A DNA stretch of 64,000 nucleotides from Cryptomeria japonica (Eukaryota; Streptophyta; Pinopsida; Cupressales; Cupressaceae), in contig NC_081415.1 in assembly GCF_030272615.1 (NCBI RefSeq), forward strand, positions 191,298,270 to 191,362,269, given 5' to 3'. Made by a program: the position numbers and the translations under genes. This document shows positions 43,499 to 55,055 of this stretch, piece by piece (the stretch's first letter is position 1; each line of letters opens with the position of its first letter). The notes under the pieces are model-generated. The model had not been told where the DNA came from and searched no databases. It was given only the letters and a program-made list of their open reading frames with translations.

Positions 43499-44278
43499 TG
43501 TAGACACCTAAAATTGTCATGTCTAATCAAATAAATATTTTATTTATTTAATTATCTAAGCCTAATTCTTCTATTGATTAAATAAATCCTTATTTATTTA
43601 ATTAATTCATTTATCCTCTTCTAGCTTTATTTCTCATTTAAATAAATACATTTATTTATTTAAATTATCCTTTTCCTAAATTAAATAAATATTCTTATTT
43701 ATTTAATTATCCTACTTCTTCTATTAATTAAATAAATCTTTATTTATTTAATTAATTCATTAGCCTTTTATACCCATGACACATGTCATTCATCTCTTAA
43801 TTCCTACACTACCTACCCCTTTCATTATTTTACTATTTCTTCTACCTACCCTCTAATATTAGCCGACCTCCTTTTACACCTCTCAATCTTAACCCTCCAT
43901 TTCGTATTGTGTCTTCTATTTAAGGAGATGCCTTCTTCATTATCAAACCCTAATCACTCATGCTAAGGATCTTTCATGCAACTTGCTACACTACGATCCT
44001 ACTTGCAGCCACATTCCGTTCTTTGTTGAGCTCTTGTGCACATAAAATCTGAGAGCAAATATATATCAAGCAAGATCAATGGAGATAGGAAGAATGGAGA
44101 TCAAAACCCTATTGGACATGTGATGGTATAATCTTTGTGATTTCTTGTGATTTGCATTGTCTTAGGTAATCTTCATATGTTATGGTGGATTTTTGTTATT
44201 GTTAGGCTAGGGTTTTGTGGTTGAATCAAGTTAGCCTTTCAATCTTGTTATTATTGTTATCCATTTTCACCGTATACA
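43499..44278 (+). repeat. 3' LTR of element F
   Basis: 780 bp, TGTAGACACC...CCGTATACA, followed by the target duplication caaac. The four differences from the 5' copy that I find are: taattaaa/taatcaaa, tagcctta/tagcttta, aatctta/aatatta and gcaacc/gcagcc (5' form first). Confidence 0.95.
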
Positions 44279-44283
44279 CAAAC

Positions 44284-46299
44284 TAAGTGTGCATTACCTT
44301 GTTTAATAAAACTAGGAGGTTGAGACATATAAATTTCCTCATGTAAATCACCATAAAGAAAAGCACTTTTAACATCCATTTGGTGAATAGGCCAATTCAT
44401 TCTAGAAGCTAAAGCAAGCACAAGTTTAATTGTAGGCATTTTAGCAACAGGAGCAAAAGTTTCAGTATAATCTAAGCCTTCAATTTGAGAAAAACCTCTA
44501 GCAACTAATCTAGCTTTAAATTTACTAACTTGATTATTAGCATTCAATTTAGTTTTAGAAGACCACTTGCAAGAAACAAGATTTTTACCATGAGGCAAGG
44601 GAACTAAATCCCAAGTTTGGTTAGGAATTAAAGTATCATATTCTTCCTTCATTGCTTTTTGCCAATGTGGTTGATTTTTAGCTTGATCAAATGTTTTAGG
44701 ATAATTAGAATTCATAATAGTAGTCATTAAAGCATAATTACAATAATTAACTCTTCTAGCTTGAAGTCTATCCATTCTAGCTAAGTATTCATCACTATCT
44801 TGAATTAAAGATTTAAACCATTTAGGTCTTCTTTTAGAAGTAATGGATTCATCACTAGAAGAAGAGTCATTAGGAGTAGAGTTATTATTATCATGATCAC
44901 TATCACTAGAAGGAATAGAAAGAGATGCATTAGGAGTAGGCTTAAAAGAAAGAGGTTGGTCCTCCACAAGCACAACTTTTCTTTGAGCAAGTTCATCACC
45001 CTACACTTTAGAACAATCATGAATGTTTTTTTCTGCAATACAAACATCTCTTGCAACTTTTACCTTGTTATTAATAGGATTGTAAACTCTATAACCTTTA
45101 GTATTTTCATCATAACCAACAAAAATATAAGGAGAATATTTAGCATCCAATTTTTTTCTTTTCTCCTTAGGTTTGTGAACATAAGATGTCGAACCAAAAA
45201 TTCTTAAATTCTACAAATTGGGCTTTCTACCAGACCAAGCTTCTTCAGGAGTTTTATCCTTTAAGGCTTTGGTAGGTGTTCTATTAATTAAATAAGTTGC
45301 ACAGGCCATAGCTTCAGCCCAAAACTTGTAATCCATATTTTTTGCATGCAATAAACATCTAGCCATTTCAACAATGGTCGCTTCCATTCTACCACACCAT
45401 TTTGTTGTGGTGTATAAGGAATGGTAAGCTCATGTTTAATTCCAAAAGATTTCAAATAAGCATTAAATACATTATTGACATATTCTCTTCCATTGTCAGT
45501 ACGAAGAATCTTAATTTTAGAACTAGATTGCCTTTCTACAAACATATGAAATTCAGTAAACACATCAAACACTTGCTCCTTACTATGAATGAAATATATC
45601 CATGTTCTCCTTGAAAAATCATCAACAAAGGTAAGAGCATACCTTGAACCTTGGATGGAGGGATTCTCCATGGGACCCAAGAGATCACTATGAACTAGAT
45701 GCAATTTAGTATATGCCCTCCAAGATTGACCATGAGGAAAGGGTTCCTTATGCATCTTACCACTCATGAAACCATTGCAAACAATTTGAGAAGGAACAAT
45801 AGTAGGAAATCCATCAACCTTATTTGATTTTTGCATCAATGAAATATAATCAGAATTGAGATGACCAAGTCTTTCATGCCATAAAGTAAAATCAATAGTA
45901 GTAAGCAAGGAATACTTTGTAGGAGCAAATTCATAGAACTTGAATAAGTTATCACTATCCATTTTAGCAGTAGCAATAACATGATTAGTTTTTGGATCAA
46001 TGATATAACACATGCCCCTATAAAAGTTAATCTTATAATCTTGACAAAGTTTAGGAACTAAAATCAAATTTAATTTTAATTCAGGAACATAAAGAACATC
46101 ATGTAATTTCCCATTAGGAACATTCACATCACCAATAGCTTCAACTTTGCAACTATGATTATTAGCTAATTGAACAGGAATATTGGAAGTATCAGGATGC
46201 AAAGATTCAAAACATTCTTTATGAGAAGCAACATGTTGAGATGCACCAGAATCAATAATCCACTCAAGTGGTTGAGAAACATTATAAGTACATGTAAAT
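44284..46299 (-). pseudogene. pol of E, first half: protease, integrase, RT fingers
   Basis: Reading down the minus strand, the protease active site is IDSGASQHVASHKECF (about 46260-46210). The integrase GAG-pre domain and core follow in 46202-45288 (LWHERLGHLNSDY, LVHSDLLGPM, KILRTDNGREYVNN, TIPYTPQQNGVVEW). The integrase tail has a few stops near 45210-44995. The RT N-terminal half (KAMKEEYDTLIPNQTWDLVP, KARLVARGFSQIEGLDY, MDVKSAFLYGDLHEEIYM) runs to the insertion point of F. The downstream half is at 26784-27786. Apart from the insertion, damage is limited to a few stops and a frameshift in the integrase C-terminus. Confidence 0.82.
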
Positions 46300-47241
46300 G
46301 CATGACGAGTGAATTACCATTATTATTACCTTTCTTATAATGAGGTTTATGTTGTTGATTATTTTGATTATTTTGGTTCATGGGCTTTTTACCATTTTGC
46401 TTCTTAAAACAATTATTAGTAATATGTCCATCTTTCCCATCTTGTTTGAGAATTATTCCTTTGATTATTGTTCGTATTATTATAATTATTATTATGAGAA
46501 TTGTTATGATAGGATTTAGAATGAGATTGATAATTAGAAGATTTGTGATTATTATTATGATTATGATTATTATTATCAGATCTAAAATTATTATTATGAT
46601 TTTGAATTTTAGACATAAAAGCATGTTCACTACTTTTAAGAATACCAAATTGAATTAATTTAGCTTCCTCTTGACGTAATAAATTACAAAAAAATATCAT
46701 AAGTTAATTGAGTAGCTAAGCTAGGAATAGCAAGTTGAGCATGAATATTCGTAATAAATTGTTGAAATTGACGAGGAAGACATTTTTTAAGAATAAGATG
46801 AATTAAATGTAAATTAGCTAGAGTAACTCCTAAACCAATTAATTCACTATTAACAGAATCAAACTTTAATAAGAATTCATCCATGGTTTTAAAGTCTGTA
46901 TACCTAAGATCTTCAAGTTGATCTTGAAGCTGAATTTTTCAGGATTCATTTGAGTTATCATAAGTTGTGTTCAAAATTTCCCGAGCTTCATATGCTTTTG
47001 TACAATTTTCAATTACAACATACAAATCAGGAACCATTGAAATACCAATTAAACCAAGTGCTTCCTCATTTTGAGCCTTCTATCTATCTTGGTCGGCTTG
47101 AGGAGCAATTGAAGCGGGCTCAAAGGTTTTATCAGTAGCAACATCTTAAAGGTGCTTGAAACGAAAATTAAAGGAAATATGCGTTTTCGATGAATGATAA
47201 CTAGAACTATTTAATTTAATTTTTGGAATTAAAGTAGACAT
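46300..47241 (-). pseudogene. gag of element E
   Basis: ATG at 47241-47239 (minus strand) starts MSTLIPKIKLNSSSYHSS. Reading frames are broken, but a UBN2-type segment is recognisable (46884-46684: MDEFLLKFDSVNSELIGLG, LTYDIF). It is followed by a long Asn/Ser/His-rich low-complexity tract encoded by AAT/AAC-rich repeats (about 46450-46640) and a damaged CCHC knuckle (GKDGHITNNCFKK). The knuckle has lost its leading Cys pair in this reading. The poly-Asn tract is a prime place for the frameshifts seen here. Confidence 0.65.
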
Positions 47242-48846
47242 GATAACAAAATAATGAACAGAGTATGATTAGTATTGAAAAAATACCCCCTTGAATTTAA
47301 AAAATGAAAAAATTAACTTCCTTGATTAAACTTGAATCAAACTTGAATAATAACTTTTTAAAAAATAACAATATTTTTAAAAAGAGACTATTTATCAAAT
47401 TATTATTTTCAAATCTTTAATGAAAATTTATAAATTTTTAAAAATTTAAATTTATTTGAATCTTAATAATAAAAGAAAACTATTTTTAAAAAAAATAACA
47501 AAAAACTTTATAAACCTTAAAAACTTTTTAATATACGTATGATTAAGAAAATAAACTTTTGAAACTTTTTATATATAAAATTTTATAAACTTTTAATAAA
47601 CTTATTAAACTTTTAAATATACTAAACATTATAAAGTTTGTGAAACTTTTAAACATACATGAAAGATAATAAAGAAAAGAAAGATTAAAAAAGCTTAAAC
47701 TCTTTATTAAGTTACATGAAATGTAATAAATGAAAGACTGAACATGCAAGAGATAGGTGAAACGTTAGGTTGCAAAGAATCTAGAGAGACCACAAAAGTG
47801 TTATTTTAATAAAGTTATTTGCAGAAAGACAAAACGTTTCCAGAGCAGAATGCAGAGACGTTAGATAGTTCAGGGAAGAGTACATAGACGTAATGACAAT
47901 AGAATTATGACAACAAAAGTTGGAAAAAGAGTATAGAGACGTAATGACAACAGACTTATGATAGCAGAAGTTGGAAAATAATACGTGCAAAAATAGTTAC
48001 AGAGACGTTACGACAACAGAAGTTGAAAAAAAAATGTGCAGAAATAGTTACAGAGATGTTAGCACAGCGGACAAAATGACAACAGACGTTAATAGCAGAT
48101 GAAGAAAAAAAAATAGAGGCATTGCAAATCCTTGTTTAACAAATCTACAAAGACGATGAAGCTTCCAAATGTGAAAGATTTACAGAATTATTTGCAGAAA
48201 TAGAGTTATATTTTTTAATAACAAAAACTACATTTCAGATTTGAAAGGAAATACAATATAGAACTGCAAACAGAGAGATTTATGCCTTTTATAGGGTAGA
48301 ACATGTAGAAAATGTTAGACTCTAATATTTTTTTTTGTAAATACACAGAGATTCAATGAAGAAACAATATGAAAAATTATTTTTATCAAAAAACTTGTAA
48401 GTAAATGAAATGTTAGAACCTGCAAACAAATAGAGAATGCAATTTAATAATAAATTAGATTTGGTGGCAAGCCGACCAAATAGATTAAGGAGGCTGAGTT
48501 TGGCGGTAAACCTCCCAGACTAATCACAATAAAAAAACCAGAAAGAAGAAACTTTGGCAGCAAACCTTCCAAAGCCACAACTTTAAACCAGAAAGAAGAA
48601 ACTTAGGTGGCAAGCCTTCCAAAGTTTTTTTTTTTTTTTTTTAAACTAGAAAATAAGAAGATTAAACCTGTAGGCAAACTTGTTAAAAAGTTTGAAAAAA
48701 ATAATTAAAAATCTGAAATAAAAACCTACACAGTAGAAAATATTAGAGAAAGAACTTCTTCTCCTCTCAAGAATGCCTCCAAGAAGGTGAGCTCCACAAA
48801 ATGGTAACCTTCATCAATCTCAACTTGAAACAAGGATTAGAAACCT
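47242..48846 (-). other. 5' leader of element E with short repeats
   Basis: About 1.6 kb, very AT-rich (47300-47700 nearly all A/T) and without a supported gene. Tandem-like phrases recur at 47870-48100 (agagacgt-a-gacaacag...agttggaaaa, four to five diverged copies) and at 48465-48625 (gaaagaagaaacttagg-ggcaagccttccaaag, three copies). A poly-T run lies at about 48626-48643. Confidence 0.5.
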
Positions 48847-48858
48847 ACTCCGATACCA
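48847..48858 (-). promoter_or_regulatory. primer-binding site of element E
   Basis: The minus-strand reading is TGGTATCGGAGT, directly next to the 5' LTR. It resembles the initiator methionine tRNA site (TGGTATCAGAGC) in the first seven bases. Confidence 0.65.
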
Positions 48859-49048
48859 TGAAAGGAAATACAAGAGCAAGGGAAGAAAAATAAAGTCCAA
48901 GTAAGTTTATTGATGAAGTAAATGTTACCAAGAGAAATGCAAAAACCTTGGAGAAATCACCCAAATGTGAAGGAGGCACAAGAAATTTTGAAAGGGGAAA
49001 AGAAAAGAAAAACCCCTTAAGATATTATGAATGAGGCAATGCCTAAAA

Positions 49049-49096
<48 letters not shown>

Positions 49097-49402
49097 CAAG
49101 AAGCTCTTTACAATATTGTCATTAAGAAGAAATGAGAGAGGAGACATCTCTTAAATAGAGATGAGGAGAGGAGTTACAAAGTAACTCCCAAATATATGAA
49201 TGCCACCATTCATAAAATGTGTGTGCCATGTGTCCACGTCCTCTTATGGAAGAAATTTAACATTCCTTAATAAAGGAAAATAAAAGAAATGACTTGTCCT
49301 CACACATGTACTAGAGGACAAATTACATGTAGGAATTCCAAAGGAATATCCTAAACTAAATACAAATAAACCTAAGCCAAGTAAAGATTAAATATTCTAA
49401 CA
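48859..49402 (-). repeat. 5' LTR of element E
   Basis: 544 bp, pairing with 26263-26776. It is longer mainly because of a (TG)n(AG)n microsatellite. TTAAATA at about 49151-49157 gives a minus-strand TATTTAA box. Confidence 0.9.
49049..49098. repeat. (TG)n(AG)n microsatellite in E 5' LTR
   Basis: About 12 TG dinucleotides followed by about 12 AG dinucleotides. The other LTR has only a short gagggagagagagagagag run at about 26455-26472, so most of the expansion happened after insertion. Confidence 0.9.
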
Positions 49403-49407
49403 ATGAA

Positions 49408-49655
49408 GTCCAAGTCCTAATAAAGTCCAAGGTCTTTTTCCAACAAGTCCAAACTATATGTACTCCATTTGCCTCATGTTTCATTAGACTAAGTTGTATA
49501 AGCATCGTAAGAAGTCAATTCACCACCCAATCAAGAAGAAGAAGCTCACACAAGAACAACTCATTAGATGCCAAAAGTTTTGATATACCAACCACAAACT
49601 CTTGCTCAAACATAGGACCTTCTTGCTTTGATGTCACGATTACATACATGGTCAT
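49408..49655. other. CCAAGTC-rich remnant (right part) and unassigned junction sequence
   Basis: It begins gtccaagtcctaataaagtccaagg, continuing the stretch cut by element E. From about 49500 it becomes sequence I cannot assign, until homology to the D LTR begins at about 49656. No gene. Confidence 0.45.
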
Positions 49656-50539
49656 AGTTTGATTGCTTATCAAATCGATGTGCATTGATGTGCGGTGATT
49701 ATTCAATGGTGGAAATTGTCTAGAAATTTGTTGTACTAATCTGTAATATATTTTGGTGGATTGTTTTTTCATGCTAAATGTAAATTCATTGTATTTTGAA
49801 TGTAGTTAGGGTTATGTAGCCGACCTAACTAAAAAGTGTATTTAGGGCTAGTTCGAGAAGAGATTGTGTGTCGGTATTTTGAGAGAAGGTTTTGTTGACC
49901 AGATTGAAGTTTTTGCATGTGTCTAGAAGAGTTGTACAGAAAAGGATTTGTACTAGCAAGCATGGAAGTGCTGTGATCAGATAATTTGCCTTGTTGTTCC
50001 CTAACAATTATAGCAGTTTGAAATCCCTTAACCGGGTATATCCTAACAGGTCTTATATTGTAAATCCCTTCACTAGGTGGCTCATTAACTTGAGTTCAAA
50101 ATCCTCTAACAAGGTTACTCCTAATAGGGTAGAGATCCTAACCAGGCCAAGGTAAAATCCCTTAATCAAGTGACTCCTAAGAGGGTGTGCTCTTAACTAA
50201 GCATGTTGTAAGCTCTTAACCGAGCTAGGCCTTTAACCGAGCGCATTCTGAAAGAGTGCAAATATTTTGTGGGTGCTAATTCCCACTGTGGTTTTTCCCA
50301 TTTGGGTGTCCACGTGAAAAATCTCTATGTTCATGTGGTGGTTTCATTGTTAATTTGTGCATTTGATATCTTTACATTGTTTGCATAATGATGAACACTT
50401 GAGTGAATGGTTTGGTAAATCTTCTTATTAAGATTGTTTGAATAGTTACCGGTACAATTTTTTGAAGTATTGTAGAATTAGTTTACTACTAATTCACCCC
50501 CCCTCCCCTCTCAGTAGTAATCAGATCCTCATAATAACA
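49656..50539 (+). repeat. 5' LTR of element D (5'-truncated)
   Basis: 884 bp matching 55628-56506 of the 3' LTR. The first matching phrase is tttgat(c/t)gcttatcaaatcgatgtg. It ends ...CATAATAACA with the 'aattcaccccccctcccctctcagtag' motif upstream. Confidence 0.8.
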
Positions 50540-50540
50540 A

Positions 50541-50553
50541 TTAGTATCAGAGC
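50541..50553 (+). promoter_or_regulatory. primer-binding site of element D
   Basis: TTAGTATCAGAGC, matching the initiator methionine tRNA site except for one G-to-A change. Confidence 0.75.
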
Positions 50554-50603
50554 ATTAGGTCCTCTTTGTGCAAAAGATTAACCGCTTTAGGTAAAGATTT
50601 GAG

Positions 50604-51467
50604 ATGATGAAGAAGGAGGGTCCTAAGTTGACAAAGGATAACTACAGAATATAGAGTGACATAATGAAGATCTACATCAAAGGTATGGGGCCATAGTTTT
50701 GGGAGCATGTGGTTAATCGATACTCACTTCCTACTGGTACTCTGACTATAAATCAACTCAAGGAGCAACGAGAGAACATTCAAGCATTGGAAGCCATTGT
50801 AAGTACTCTTTCTGATTTTGAGTATATTGATGTTCATGGTTTAGAAACTGCTTATGAAGTTTGCAAAAAGTTGAAGTTGATTTATGGTGGAGATGAGAAT
50901 GTGCAAAAAGATAAAGAAGAAAGCCTAAGAGGCAAGTTTCATGACATGAAGTTGATGGAAGGTAAGAACATCACCCAGTATAGGACAAAAGAAGTAGTTG
51001 GAGGAATCAAAAGTGCTGGTGGAACCATAACAAAAGACATAGTGGTAAGTAAAATTCTTAGAACCTTATTTCCTGCTTATACTATTAGAGTATCTTCTAT
51101 CCAAGAATTGAGGTTAGACAACAAAGATAAAGTTATAGTTGATTCTTTGATAGGCAAGCTTACTACTTTTGAATTGAATAGCTTTGACAATAGTGTACCT
51201 AAAGTAGAATCTGCTTTCAAAGCATCAGTATCTAATGCACCAGTAAGAAAAGAAAAGGATGTCTATCATAACCATGAATATAGGTCAAGTCATCATGGTG
51301 GTGGTAATGAAGAAGTGGATAAGGAACATAACCTGATGGAAATTGAGGCTTTAGTGGCAAAGAAACTTCCTAGAGGCACCGGTAAGTACAAAGGCAAACT
51401 TCCTCTTAATTTATTCTCATGTAACAAAATAGGACATATTGCTACTAATTGTCCTAACAGTGGCTAG
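50604..51467 (+). pseudogene. gag of element D
   Basis: It begins ATGATGAAGAAGGAG at 50604. In-frame TAG codons near 50652 and 50694 interrupt the N-terminus, after which 50709-51467 is open (252 codons). UBN2-type helices (KLIYGGDENVQKDKEESLRG) are clear and align with Gag of B. The knuckle FSCNKIGHIATNC has lost its first Cys (Phe in its place). The frame ends at TAG 51465-51467, and pol follows in another frame. Confidence 0.8.
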
Positions 51468-51477
51468 AAGGAAAAGT

Positions 51478-54400
51478 CAAGAAACAATGTTATGTTGCAG
51501 TAGATGAAGGTGTTACTGGTGAGGAATCAGAGGATGAAGATAATGAGTAAATTTCTTTTGTAGCAGTTAAGGAATATCTCTCTGACAAGAAATCTTTGGT
51601 GTCCCATATTGACAGCAGTGACGGGTGGGTCATTGGTAGTGGTTGCTCACATCACATGACCGGTGACAAGAACAAGTTCATCTCACTTGAAGAATTTGAT
51701 GGTGGAGTAGTGAGATTTGGCAACAATACACCATGCTTGGTAAAAGGTAAAGGTTAAATTTCTTTAAATGGAAAAAGTAATGCTAATGATATGTATTGGG
51801 TTGAAGGATTGAAGCATAACTTGTTGAGTGTTGGTTAGATAAATGATAAAGGTTATCATCTTCACTTCAAAAATGGAGTGTGCAAGATTTTAGGAAACAA
51901 AGGAGAACTGATTGGTACCGGTAAACAAACAAAAGGTAACTTATTCCATCTGAATACTAATGTTAACAGTTGTTTGCTTGAAAATGTTGAGGACAGTTGG
52001 TTATGGCATAGAAGATTTTGTCGTGTAAATTTTGATAATTTGGTTAAGGTGAGCAAGTCAAGTATGGTTAGAGGTATGCCACAACTAGTCAAACCAGACA
52101 ATGTGATTTGTAAGGAGTGTTAGTTGGGTAAGATGACTACTTCCTCTTCCAAAAGAAAAACATTTTCTTCTAAAAAATATTTTAGATTTGGTGCACACTG
52201 ATTTATGTGGTCCTATGAGGACTAGGAGTTTTTATGGTGATAAATACTTTATAATATTTACTGATGATCATTCAAGAATGATGTGGGTTACATTTTTTAA
52301 GGAGAAGTTTGATGCTTTCAGCAAGTTTAAGGTATTCAAAGCCTTAGTGGAGAAAGAAACCGGTAAGAACCGAAAGTCCCTGAGATCTGACCGAGGTGGA
52401 GAATTAAAATCAACTAAATTTGCAAAATACTATGATGATAATGGAATCAAGAGACAACTATCTGCACCAAGGATACCACAACATAATGGAATTGTAAAAA
52501 GGAGGAACCAGACCATAGTTGAAGCAACAAGAACAATGTTGATACAAGAGTATGTACCTAAAATATTTTGGAGAGAAGCAGTCAGCACTATAGTATACAC
52601 AATGAAGTAGGTATTGGTCAAGAAAGGTAGTGACAAAACTCCCTATGAGTTATGGTATGATCATACTCCTAATATTAGTTATTTCAAATTCTTTGGTAGC
52701 AGGTGTTACATAAATAGAGATGAGTATACCAAAAAGTTTGATCCTAAGAGTGATGAAGGAACTTTCCTTGGTTATTCAACTAAGAGCAAAGCATTCAAGT
52801 TCTTTAACAAAAGAAGCAAGAAGATTGTGGAAAGTGTTAATGTGAAAGTTGATGAGTATTCTGACAAATCGGATGATACTAGCAAATCCGATGTAGTAGA
52901 AGAACATAATATAGTGATCATTGAACCAAAAGTTAAAAATGATGTTGAGTAGAATAGTGTGGAGGATACTACTCAACCGGAAGATGAAGATGAATAAGAA
53001 GAAGAAGAAGAAGAAGAAGAAACTTCTATATTGTAACTTTTTATACCTAGATATGTAAAGTTGAATCAATTTATAGATCAGATAATTGGAGATAGGAATG
53101 TTGGAGTACAAACAAGAAGAAAGATCATAGAAAGTGCTTGTCTGATTTCCACGGTTGAACCTAAGACAATGAGGGAAGCTCTTAAGGATGATGATTGGAT
53201 AAAGTCTATGAATGAAGAGCTTGATCAAATAGAGAAGAACAACACTTGGTCACTTGTCCCTAGACCAACTGATAAAAATGTGATTGGTACTAAGTGGGTG
53301 TTCAGGAATAAATTAAATGATGATGGTGAAGTGATTAGGAACAAGGCTAAACTAGTTTTCATAGGATATGCACAACAAGAAGGTGATGATTATGGAGAAA
53401 CCTTTGCACCGGTTTTTATACTTGAAGGAGTAAGAATGCTACTTGCATTTGCAGTATTCAAAGGATTCAAGGTTTACCAAATGGATGTTAAGTCTACATT
53501 TTTTAATGCAATTCTAGAAGAAGATATTTATATTGAACAACTAGATGGATTTGCATTGACAGAAGACAAGGATGTGGTGTGCAAACTTCATAAAGCTTTA
53601 TATGGGTTAAAGCAAGATCCAAGAGCATGGTATGAGAGACTCCATTCACACCTGGTAAAGATTGGATTTTAAAGAACTGGTGAGGATAGAAAAATTTACT
53701 TGAAGACAGAAGGAGACAAGTTATTGATTGCATAAGTGTTTGTAGATGATATCATATTTGGAGGAGATGATGACACGATTTTAACTTTTGCAGAAGAAAT
53801 GAAAAAGGAATTTGAAATGTCTTTGATAGGAGAAATCAATTTTTTCATTGGTTTGTAGGTCCAATAGATGGAAGGAGGAATCTTTATCAACCAATCCAAG
53901 TATGTGAAGAAGGTATTGAAAACCTTTGGAATGGAAAATTATAAACCAGTTGGAACCCCTATGGTCATTGGTTGCAGATTATCCAAGGAAGATGATTCAA
54001 ATCCAGTAGATAAAACTAAGTATCGATCAATGATTGGAAAAATAAACTATGTTGTTCATAGCAAACCAAACATTGCTCATGTAGTTGGTATAGTGGCTAG
54101 ATTTCAAAAAGGTCCTAAAGAGACTCATATGGTGGCAGTGAAGACAATTTTTAGGTATCTTAGAGGAACTATTGATTATGGATTATGATATCCATACAAA
54201 TGAAACTTCTCTTTGAAGGTGTTCAAAGATGCTAATTGAGCAAGTAATATAGATGACTGGAAGAGCATAACTAGTGGAGCATTCTTTCTAGGAGGAAGAA
54301 TAGTATCCTGGACTAGTAAGAAACAAAGTTGCATTTCTCAGTTTACAATAGAAGCAGAGTATGTGGCTGCACCTATAAACTATACTCAAGCAATATGGAT

Positions 54401-54692
54401 GAGGCATGTATTGGAAGGATTCAAGGAGACTATGACAAAAGTGATGGTCATATATTGTGATAATACAAGTGCAATAAGTATTTCAAAGAACCTAGTATTG
54501 CAGGCTAGAACAAAGCATATTGAACTGAAGTATCATTTTCTAAGAGAAAGAGTATAGGAAAAGAAAGTCAGGATGGATCATGTGTCAAGTAAGGAAAAGT
54601 TGGCTAATATATTCACTAAGCCATTTCCTAAAGTGACCTTTGATTATCTCAGAGGCAAGCTAGGGGTTATACCCCTACCAAAGGTCAACTAA
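51478..54692 (+). pseudogene. pol of element D
   Basis: The protease reads GWVIGSGCSHHMTGDKNKF near 51625-51680: the catalytic Asp of the usual D-S-G is Gly here, so the protease is dead. The integrase zinc region and core follow (51990-52610: LVHTDLCGPM, SLRSDRGGELKSTKF, RIPQHNGIVKRRNQ) and its tail (52614-52952). RT (53061-53860) has QMDVKSTFFNAILEE and FVDDIIFGG. RNase H runs 54189-54692 (YCDNTSAISISKN, NIFTKPFPKVTF). TAG, TAA and TGA codons occur throughout, for example just before VFVDDIIF and between 53672 and 53868. The AAGAAGAAG run near 52997-53020 is a short Glu/Lys-coding repeat. Confidence 0.82.
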
Positions 54693-55055
54693 GATGTTGT
54701 TGCAACATCAATCTAGTGGACTAATTAAAGATCTTTCATTGTGGATTGATGAGAAAAGGGCCACTCCTCAGGGGGAGCAACAGAGATGTAGAAACCATTG
54801 TAGTAGAAGATGAATTTGACACTTTGAACCTTTGGCATTAATGTCAAAGGGGGAGAGAAAAGTGATAGGGGGAGAAGTAAAGAAAAGGGGGAGAAGAAAA
54901 GTAAATAAGGAGAAGAACAGTGAAGAGAAGAGAGAGAAGAACTGATGAAGGGACAAGATAAAGTACAATAGTCATAACAGTTAGAGTTTCAGTTTTGTAT
55001 GATGAGCTTTTGGTATTGCTAATTTGGTGTTGCCATCAATGCCAAAGGGGGAGAT
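54693..55055 (+). other. 3' untranslated region of D with repeated polypurine tracts
   Basis: 'cctcagggggagc' lies near 54767. The near-perfect palindrome cctttggcattaatgtcaaagg is at 54829-54850 and is followed by gggagag. Three further aggggga tracts occur at 54868-54900. The LTR-adjacent tract 'atgccaaagggggagat' ends at 55055. Confidence 0.75.

Larger units (their letters stand above)
27792..44278 (+). mobile_element. element F: 16.5 kb Tat-type Ty3/gypsy retrotransposon with antisense ORF
   Basis: LTRs of 780 bp each (27792-28571 and 43499-44278) with a perfect target duplication caaac (27787-27791 and 44279-44283). I count only four differences between the LTRs. It holds a long leader, then gag-protease-RT-RNase H-second RNase H-integrase in one frame (31173-38630). 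A spacer and an antisense plant mobile domain ORF (42259-40373, - strand) follow. The length, the second RNase H and the extra antisense ORF are traits of the Tat/Ogre group. All stop codons that interrupt the two frames are TGA or TAG. It lies within the RT gene of element E in the opposite orientation. Confidence 0.93.
26263..49402 (-). mobile_element. element E: Ty1/copia retrotransposon split by gypsy element F
   Basis: Minus strand, with LTRs at 48859-49402 (5') and 26263-26776 (3') and a perfect target duplication atgaa at 26258-26262 and 49403-49407. Without F it is about 6.6 kb. It carries gag, protease, integrase, RT and RNase H in copia order. Its polypurine tract (gaggggtgg) and LTR-end lack the Sirevirus-like motifs of the other copia elements here, so it belongs to another copia lineage. 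The first ~100 bases of the LTRs differ at three positions. Confidence 0.92.

Noticed and set aside
46380-46658. Ile-rich plus-strand frame
   Set aside because: Complement of the AAT/AAC tract in the gag of E.
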